From an uncultured Bacteroidales bacterium (GTDB lineage: Bacteria > Bacteroidota > Bacteroidia > Bacteroidales > F082), in NCBI GenBank assembly GCA_937896895.1, contig CALBNV010000046.1, positions 41,958 through 105,957 on the forward strand: a stretch of DNA of 64,000 nucleotides, given 5' to 3'. Below are positions 59,676-64,000 of the stretch, piece after piece. Made by a program: the position numbers and the translations under genes. How positions within the stretch are numbered: position 1 is the stretch's first letter; the number at the start of each line of letters is the position of its first letter. Under the pieces are notes generated by a model that was given only the letters and a program-made list of their open reading frames with translations, was not told the DNA's origin and ran no database searches.

Positions 59676-61772
59676 ATGGCAGCAATTGGAGCAATCAGAA
59701 AACACTACGGCCTGTTAGTCATTATCATAGGCCTTGCACTTCTGGCATTTGTTTTGGGTGACCTTTTCAGAAGCACAAACAGGAGACAAACAAACAACAT
59801 CGCTGTGGTCAACGGTGAGAAAATCACTTATCAGGACTACGCAAACCGCGCTGACGTGAACATCGAGAACGCAAAGAGAAACGGTTCTGTTTCAAACGAA
59901 GACACATACAGCGTTCGTAATCAGACACTTGATCAGATGATCAGAGAAGTCATCATGAACAATGAGTACGAAGCCCTCGGAATCACCGTCTCGGCAGATG
60001 AGCTTTTCGACCAGTTTGTCGGCGAAAATCCTAACCAGTATGTCAAACAGAGTTTCTCGGATGCAAACGGCAACTTCGACAAAGAAGCGGTGATGGAATA
60101 CCTCAGGAACTTCCAGAGCCTTGACCCTGTCTATCAGGCAAAATGGCTTGAATTTGAGAACGCCATCAAGGAAGAGAGAGTGAACGAGAAATACGAGAAC
60201 CTTCTCAAGAAGAGCTTCTACCTCCCGACAAAACTCGCAGAACGTTACTACTCAAACAAAAACGACAAAAGAACCGCTGAAGTTTACGCAGTGCGTTACA
60301 CCACAATCCCGGATTCAACGGTCGTCGTCACAGAGCAGGACAACAAGGCATTCTACGAGGCCAACAAGAAGAAATACCAGACCGACGCGACACGCGGCAT
60401 TGACTACATCGTGTTTGAGGTGAAACCATCGCAGGCCGACAGACAGGCCGCCATGGACTATGTCGCCGACGCGAAACAAGGTCTCGCGGAGACTGCAAAC
60501 GTCGCCAACTATATTGCGTCAAATTCGGACATGCCTTACGACAGCACATGGAAAGCCGACAAAGACCTTCCTGTCGAGATTGAAGGCGTCATCGCAGAAA
60601 ACGAGGCTGGTCATGTCTTCGGGCCATACGAGAGCAACGGTTACTTCAACATCGGCAAGATTGTCGCCAAAGAGAACCGCTCCGATTCATTGATGGCATC
60701 ACACATCCTCATCGCATATCAGGGCGCCATCCGCTCAACGGCGACACGCACCAAGGAACAAGCCAACGCATTGGCCGACAGCCTTCTCAACGTCGCGAAG
60801 AACGCCAAAGACTTAGAGAAACTCGCATCACAGTTCAGCGACGACCCGTCAGCCAAGACAAACAACGGCGACCTCGGCTGGTTCACCGACGGGATGATGG
60901 TGACAGACTTCAACGAGTTCGTGCAGGACAACACAGTCGGAACAGTCGGCATGGTTGAGACACCATTCGGCTTCCACATCATCAAGGTCACAGGCAAGAA
61001 CGAAGCGAGAGAGGTGGCACGCTTAGCCATCGTCGCACGCGAGATTTCAGCAAGCACAGCTACATACCAAGATGTCTTCTCACAGGCAAACAAGTTCAGC
61101 ACAGAAGTCAGAAACGCCGAACAGTTCAACAAGGCCGTTGAGGAGCAAGGGCTTAACAAACGCACATTCCAGACAATCAGAGAGAACACCTACCGCATCA
61201 CGGGCCTCACCAACCCACGTGAGATAGTCCGCTGGGCATTCAAAGATGAGACAAAGGTCGGTGACATCTCAACGATCTTCGACCTCGAAGACATGTACGT
61301 CATCGCAATGCTGACAAAGGCTGTTCCGGAGGGCAACACACCAATGGCAGATGTCGTTGACCGCTACACATATATGATAAAGAAAGACAAGAAAGGCGAC
61401 ATGCTCATGGAGAAAGCCAAGGCATACGGCACAGACTACGAGAAGATGATTAACGAGATGAACGGCGAGAAATCGACAGTCGAGAACATCACCTTTGAAG
61501 GCCGCGGCTTCGGCACATACGGTCTTGAAGAGAAGGCACAAGGCACAGCACTGGGCATGAAACAGGGTGTCTATTCTGAACTCGTGAAAGGCGGCAACGC
61601 CATATTTGTGATGAAGGTGACAGGCGAACAGCCGGCAGCCGCGACAACCGACTACAGCGCTATCAAACGCGAGAAACAGTCGGTGTTCAACAACGCCATC
61701 CTCAACGGAGCAGCTTACTCGGCACTCTACGACAACGCTAAGATCGAGAACAACGGAATAATCTTCTTCTAA
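59676..61772 (+). CDS. PpiD-like peptidylprolyl isomerase
   Basis: 698 residues with one N-terminal membrane helix (about 13-32, 'LLVIIIGLALLAFVLGDLF') anchoring it in the inner membrane. A SurA_N-type chaperone region follows (about 40-180). A parvulin domain at about 340-440 has 'DSLMASHILIAYQG', 'LEKLASQFSDDPSAKTNNGD', 'LGWFTDGMMVTDFNEFV' and 'GMVETPFGFHIIKVTGK'. It should assist folding of outer-membrane and periplasmic proteins. Own promoter, strong terminator downstream. Confidence 0.92.
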   Translation: MAAIGAIRKHYGLLVIIIGLALLAFVLGDLFRSTNRRQTNNIAVVNGEKITYQDYANRADVNIENAKRNGSVSNEDTYSVRNQTLDQMIREVIMNNEYEALGITVSADELFDQFVGENPNQYVKQSFSDANGNFDKEAVMEYLRNFQSLDPVYQAKWLEFENAIKEERVNEKYENLLKKSFYLPTKLAERYYSNKNDKRTAEVYAVRYTTIPDSTVVVTEQDNKAFYEANKKKYQTDATRGIDYIVFEVKPSQADRQAAMDYVADAKQGLAETANVANYIASNSDMPYDSTWKADKDLPVEIEGVIAENEAGHVFGPYESNGYFNIGKIVAKENRSDSLMASHILIAYQGAIRSTATRTKEQANALADSLLNVAKNAKDLEKLASQFSDDPSAKTNNGDLGWFTDGMMVTDFNEFVQDNTVGTVGMVETPFGFHIIKVTGKNEAREVARLAIVAREISASTATYQDVFSQANKFSTEVRNAEQFNKAVEEQGLNKRTFQTIRENTYRITGLTNPREIVRWAFKDETKVGDISTIFDLEDMYVIAMLTKAVPEGNTPMADVVDRYTYMIKKDKKGDMLMEKAKAYGTDYEKMINEMNGEKSTVENITFEGRGFGTYGLEEKAQGTALGMKQGVYSELVKGGNAIFVMKVTGEQPAAATTDYSAIKREKQSVFNNAILNGAAYSALYDNAKIENNGIIFF

Positions 61773-61800
61773 CAGTTAAAAGAGTAAAGATAATGGTTAA

Positions 61801-61832
61801 GAGAGGCCAGCGGTGAGCTGGCCTCTCTTTTT
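61801..61832 (+). terminator. terminator of the PPIase gene
   Basis: GAGAGGCCAGC pairs perfectly with GCTGGCCTCTC across GGTGA, followed by TTTTTG. Confidence 0.93.
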
Positions 61833-61888
61833 GTCACCACGAATAACACAAATCTCTCACCACGAATTTCACGAATAACACGAATTTT
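61833..61888 (+). repeat. CACCACGAAT/CACGAATAACACGAAT repeat
   Basis: Short direct repeats of CACCACGAAT and CACGAAT units after the terminator, of a kind common between genes in Bacteroidetes. The remaining stretch to 62037 shows nothing further. Confidence 0.6.
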
Positions 61889-62037
61889 TCTTCACTGGAA
61901 CTTCTGATGGTTTCAAAAGAACTAAAACGTCAACCACACGGGAATCCTTAGCTTTAATGTAGTACATTGAATATTAACAAATTACCCCCGAAATTTATAA
62001 AATTTCGCTAAATTGTTAGAAGTAAGAATATAAAATG

Positions 62038-62045
62038 TAACTTTG
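62038..62045 (+). promoter_or_regulatory. -7 element before the lipoprotein genes
   Basis: TAACTTTG followed by CACCG; TTG at 62014-62016 may be -33. The leader to the ATG at 62164 is about 115 bases. Confidence 0.5.
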
Positions 62046-62163
62046 CACCGTCAATTGAAAATATTAATCAGAAAGTTGCATTTATTACTTTTGATTCGGC
62101 TCAGAATTAAATCAGAGTAATACAGTTTGCAATATGTCGTTATCACGCTGTAAATCATGTAAT

Positions 62164-63243
62164 ATGAAAAAAAATGTCGCTTTTTTGTCTGTTTTATTGT
62201 TCCTTCTGTCTTGCGCAAACCGATTTGAGGAACCAGAAAAAGTCAAAGACATACATCTGAATGAAAATCAAGCATACATTGCCGTGCCGAATGCGATTGA
62301 ATGCGATGAAAACGTCTTGGTGCTGCAGTCGCGGCTCAATCTTTCAAATATCAACATCGTGAAATTCGATTCGACGGGAGTCATTGACAACGAAACAATT
62401 GATTTCGCTGATGAATTGTACGGATATTTCATGTTTTTAAAAAACGAAGATACAATTGTATATTTCCCGTTGACAGACGAAACAAATTCATTGCAATTAT
62501 TAAATCGCAAAGGTCTTGCTTGCGACGAGATTGACTTGGATCCGGCAGTTGCGGCAATGAATCCGGCAATCGGTTTGAAAGGCATTGGAAATCAAGTGTT
62601 TATTGGAAATTCATCAATGGAATATAACGTTGCGTACGCCGATGAACGTGCAATGTACTATAAAAGCGTCAGTCCGGTTTGCAGTGTCGATTTGAATGAC
62701 GGCGGCGTTCATGTCTTTGGTGAATTTCCGGAGTCTTACAAAAAAAACAACGGCAATTTTTATGATTGGTTCCCGGTGATCTGCCCTTTGGATGACGATT
62801 GCTGCATTATGTCATTTGCACGCGATGACAGCATCTATTTTTACGAAAACGGAATCAAAAAAGAATCTTTCCTGTGCAAGAGCAAGTATATTGACGGATT
62901 CGCCCCGATGGACGACACAAAAGCCTTCGACATGGGATATTGCAGGAATTACATCTTGTCACAGCCCAAATACTCCGGTTTGATTTATGACAGCTATACC
63001 AATGATTACTACCGAGTTGCTGAACATTTCAGGAAAGTCGGAAACAACGGCAGATATGCTGAAGACCACGACCAGACGTGGTCAATAATTGTCATGGATT
63101 CGTCTTTCACGGTGAAAAAAGAATATTGTTTTAAGAATGACGAATATGATTCGAGATTGGTTTTGCCGGGCAAGGAAGGTGTTTACATATTGAAAAATTC
63201 AAAAAATGATAAACGTCTGACACTGACACTTTTTAAATTCTGA
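62164..63243 (+). CDS. lipoprotein, probable 6-bladed beta-propeller family
   Basis: 359 residues from the ATG at 62164; the longer frame upstream would spoil the lipoprotein signal 'VAFLSVLLFLLSCANRFEE' (lipobox Cys about 17). Repeated beta-strand motifs ('NVLVLQSRLNLSNINIVKFD', 'YDWFPVICPLDDDC', 'WSIIVMDSSFTVKKEYCF') fit the 6-bladed propeller lipoproteins common in Bacteroidales. Substrate or partner unknown. Paired with the next gene, 2 bases downstream. Confidence 0.68.
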   Translation: MKKNVAFLSVLLFLLSCANRFEEPEKVKDIHLNENQAYIAVPNAIECDENVLVLQSRLNLSNINIVKFDSTGVIDNETIDFADELYGYFMFLKNEDTIVYFPLTDETNSLQLLNRKGLACDEIDLDPAVAAMNPAIGLKGIGNQVFIGNSSMEYNVAYADERAMYYKSVSPVCSVDLNDGGVHVFGEFPESYKKNNGNFYDWFPVICPLDDDCCIMSFARDDSIYFYENGIKKESFLCKSKYIDGFAPMDDTKAFDMGYCRNYILSQPKYSGLIYDSYTNDYYRVAEHFRKVGNNGRYAEDHDQTWSIIVMDSSFTVKKEYCFKNDEYDSRLVLPGKEGVYILKNSKNDKRLTLTLFKF

Positions 63244-63245
63244 TT

Positions 63246-63695
63246 ATGAGAAATTCGAAAAATATAATCGCAGCCATCGTATCTGTCTTGCTGCTTGCGG
63301 GATGCGGGAGTTATTCAAAAGAGACAGACAGTTTCAACAATGTTCTGAAACAGTACGACATGGAAATCCCAAACGAAAGACACTGCTTTGTTGTCATCCC
63401 AGAGTTCTCCTGTTACGGTTGTATCCAGGAAACATGGCTCTGGCTTGAAAAAAATGTCAACGAAAAACCCAATTATGACATGACTGTCATAGACTTTAAC
63501 AAATATGATGTTTTCGTGAAGAAAATCAACTGTGACGTGTGCTTTGACACTTTGGGAATCCTGAACGATGTATGTTTTGACATGGCAAATCCGATGATTA
63601 TCAAAACATCCAACAAAAAAATCAGGTCAATAATCTCAGTTGACTCAAGATACATTGACGAGACTTTGGAATCAAATCTTGCGGATTATATTTGA
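63246..63695 (+). CDS. lipoprotein with thioredoxin-like CxxC
   Basis: 149 residues, lipoprotein signal 'IIAAIVSVLLLAGCGSY'. 'HCFVVIPEFSCYGCIQETWL' has a CYGC motif in thioredoxin-like context, and 'YDMTVIDFN' could be the next strand. Two further Cys pairs follow. It could be a small periplasmic redox protein. Co-transcribed with the propeller lipoprotein gene (gap 2 bases). Fold assignment is tentative. Confidence 0.6.
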   Translation: MRNSKNIIAAIVSVLLLAGCGSYSKETDSFNNVLKQYDMEIPNERHCFVVIPEFSCYGCIQETWLWLEKNVNEKPNYDMTVIDFNKYDVFVKKINCDVCFDTLGILNDVCFDMANPMIIKTSNKKIRSIISVDSRYIDETLESNLADYI

Positions 63696-63739
63696 TGTCG
63701 ATTCTGTCAAAGAGTATGTTTATGTAATAAGCTGCGCAT

Positions 63740-63808
63740 GGGATGTACGTGATGAAGGTCGCGCTCGACGACGGAAAGACGTTTGAGGAGAAGATTGTGA
63801 AGAAATAG
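63740..63808 (+). pseudogene. orphan type IX secretion C-terminal tail remnant
   Basis: 23 codons read 'GMYVMKVALDDGKTFEEKIV' plus two Lys and a stop, which is the end of a Por secretion system (T9SS) sorting domain. No start codon and no passenger domain remain upstream. It is the 3' scar of a deleted secreted-protein gene and the only T9SS sign in the window. Confidence 0.65.
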
Positions 63809-63884
63809 GATTCTCAAGAAAGCAACGGCAACAAGGGAAATTGACGCAGCCACGTCTTTTAGTGAAAAACTCATGAAGATTAGA

Positions 63885-64000
63885 GTGAAGAGTGGAGTTT
63901 TGAGAGTGGAGTTTCAAACTAACTCCACTCTCAACTTTCAACACCCCAAACTTAACGAAAAAATAACTCCACTCTCAACTCTCAACACTCCAAACTTAAC
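63885..64000. repeat. GAGTGGAGTTTTGAGAGT repeats, direct and inverted
   Basis: GAGTGGAGTTTTGAGAGTGGAGTTT at 63891 onward, with inverted copies AACTCCACTCTCAAC at about 63921 and 63966, each followed by TTTCAACAC/TCTCAACAC and CCAAACTTAAC. Same family as 3650-3712; it runs off the window edge. Confidence 0.65.

Overview
The window looks like the chromosome of an uncultured Bacteroidales bacterium. Promoters carry the Bacteroidetes -7 element TAnnTTTG instead of a sigma-70 -10 box, most genes lack a strong Shine-Dalgarno, and the flanking genes form a familiar Bacteroidales set (DUF3822, rsmD, a C69 dipeptidase; coaX, an outer-membrane barrel, a TPR protein, an LptC-like lipoprotein, a CNNM/CorC protein and a PpiD-like PPIase). 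A leftover type IX secretion tail near the right end fits the same phylum.

Layout. 1-3.7 kb and 54.3-61.8 kb are core genes. Between them lies a genomic island of about 50 kb (about 3775-54132), visibly more AT-rich than the core in most of its length. It abuts tRNA-Phe(GAA). Both ends carry a similar tRNA-type terminator next to GTGGTAC, and both carry copies of a GTTGACAAAAAT motif that may be integrase arm sites. The left end has a tyrosine integrase, two small helix-turn-helix proteins and a VirE_N plus DUF3987 replication pair. I see no relaxase or conjugation genes. 61.8-64 kb holds two lipoprotein genes and decayed or repeat sequence.

Island cargo, left to right: (1) a Schlafen/AlbA_2-type protein; (2) a 733-residue protein with two receiver-like domains followed by a 225-residue protein starting with a 'SWRGISDSIRD' domain; (3) an envelope operon (four-TM coiled-coil protein, vWA-like lipoprotein, class A penicillin-binding protein with a very large membrane region, helical-repeat protein); (4) a 947-residue histidine-kinase-like protein; (5) the most striking locus, a tightly overlapping eight-gene operon (25231-33555) beginning with an unannotated 38-residue Trp-Cys-Cys peptide, then an HExxH protein, two radical SAM enzymes, a complete extra tryptophanyl-tRNA synthetase, a metal-dependent amidohydrolase, a second 'SWRGISDSIRD' protein with a receiver-like tail, and a PLP decarboxylase fused to another receiver-like domain. 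I read it as a candidate RiPP or modified-amino-acid pathway with built-in signalling, and know no described system with this gene set; (6) decayed kptA and abiE genes; (7) a nucleotidyltransferase, PsiD-like decarboxylase and ATPase unit bounded by two 97-bp direct repeats; (8) a reverse-strand set including a ClpX-like AAA+ ATPase, a WG-repeat membrane protein, a metallophosphoesterase and a Sel1 protein; (9) an ADP-ribosylglycohydrolase between related repeats, 2.3 kb of repeat-rich non-coding DNA, and a tandem family of DUF6266-type proteins.

The receiver-like and 'SWRGISDSIRD' domains recur at 10.5-13.5 kb and 30-33.6 kb, with the kinase-like protein between them, so these distant blocks may be parts of one signalling network that controls the eight-gene operon. 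That link is inference from shared domains and position. Several small genes are broken by single-base shifts, some of them in A runs, which could be real decay or assembly error.
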